Shown here: positions 63,849 to 64,000 of the stretch, in pieces | Layout of the letters: each line of letters begins with the position of its first letter | Position numbering within the stretch: the first letter of the stretch is position 1 | Assembly: GCA_004293365.1 (NCBI GenBank) | Contig: RDYN01000006.1 | Coordinates: 1 to 64,000, forward strand | DNA length: 64,000 nucleotides | Source of the DNA: Oscillatoriales cyanobacterium | GTDB lineage: Bacteria > Cyanobacteriota > Cyanobacteriia > Cyanobacteriales > Microcoleaceae | Reading direction: 5' to 3' | Translations under genes and position numbers: made by a program | The notes under the pieces: generated by a model | Databases searched by the model: none | What the model was told of the DNA's origin: nothing | The model's input: the letters and a program-made list of their open reading frames with translations, nothing else

Positions 63849-64000
63849 TTAAATTCCCAGAATGTACTGGCTGTATTTTTTGGGCAAAACTTTCTGCAAC
63901 AGGTAAATAATCGCCAAACAACCGCACAAAGTGCCTGTCACTAAAAAGCTGAGCTTCAGCAGCGGATGTACGGGATCGATAAATTTATAAAACACTAACA
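63849..64000 (-). CDS. C-terminal end of a membrane protein, cut by the window edge
   Basis: The minus-strand frame is open to the window end and reads KLSFLVTGTLCGCLAIIYLL, then QKVLPKKYSQYILGI and a stop. It contains one clear membrane helix and a short basic tail. No family is recognised from 50 residues. Confidence 0.6.
   Translation of the reverse strand, partial: LVFYKFIDPVHPLLKLSFLVTGTLCGCLAIIYLLQKVLPKKYSQYILGI

Overview
This window is a chromosomal segment from a filamentous cyanobacterium, most like the Microcoleus/Oscillatoria/Phormidium group. The evidence is the very frequent HIP1 octamer GCGATCGC, heptameric tandem repeats in many gene spacers, several families of fold-back repeats, and a gene set typical of that group: devBCA-type exporter, FtsH, DUF4079, DUF4351, WD40 and pentapeptide proteins, CHAT protease. 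The genus is inferred from style and not tested.

Region 1 (about 1-7000, minus strand) is accessory. It holds a three-gene CHAT-protease operon (TPR-CHAT protein, small protein, protein with a C-terminal membrane segment), a translationally coupled pair of unknown genes, a small orphan gene, and a VapBC-like toxin-antitoxin pair. Region 2 (7.1-16 kb) carries a CDF metal exporter, a hexapeptide acetyltransferase, an MscS channel fused to a cyclic-nucleotide-binding domain, a DUF4351 protein, and a TetR regulator divergent from a devBCA exporter with two matching operators between them. Region 3 (16-25.4 kb) has a pentapeptide-repeat protein, a 14-blade WD40 gene that has lost its 5' end at a fold-back element and carries an in-frame repeat insertion, a recombinase-domain/lysozyme fusion, a GT4 glycosyltransferase, a YihY/BrkB protein and a CNNM-type protein lacking CBS domains.

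Region 4 (25.5-41.6 kb) has a 2240-residue glycosyltransferase fusion, a solitary TnpB element just upstream of ftsH, a DUF4328-like membrane protein, KDPG aldolase, an L,D-transpeptidase, an Hsp70-like protein and a CPBP protease. Region 5 (41.6-49.4 kb) begins with 1.7 kb lacking recognisable genes, followed by a polysaccharide cluster (two paralogous GT4 enzymes, an O-antigen ligase/polymerase-like protein, a WecG/TagA/CpsF enzyme) and a DUF4079 protein. Region 6 (49.4-64 kb) contains a hydrolase, the ferrous-iron operon feoA-feoA-feoB with a FeoC-like gene, a Zn/Cd-type P1B ATPase with an ArsR/SmtB-like operator, a sensor histidine kinase, a second hydrolase, flavodoxin, a cupin, a UbiG-like methyltransferase and a TIGR04283-type glycosyltransferase. 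The window ends inside a minus-strand gene.

The strongest window-wide theme is repeats shaping gene ends. Heptamer arrays and one fold-back family supply the stop codons of at least four genes, another fold-back supplies the stop that marks the 5' truncation of the WD40 gene, and a third repeat lies in frame inside a WD40 blade with an 11-bp duplication at its ends. The best candidates for undescribed biology are the CHAT operon, the giant glycosyltransferase with its four-copy C-terminal domain, and the membrane-anchored recombinase/lysozyme fusion.
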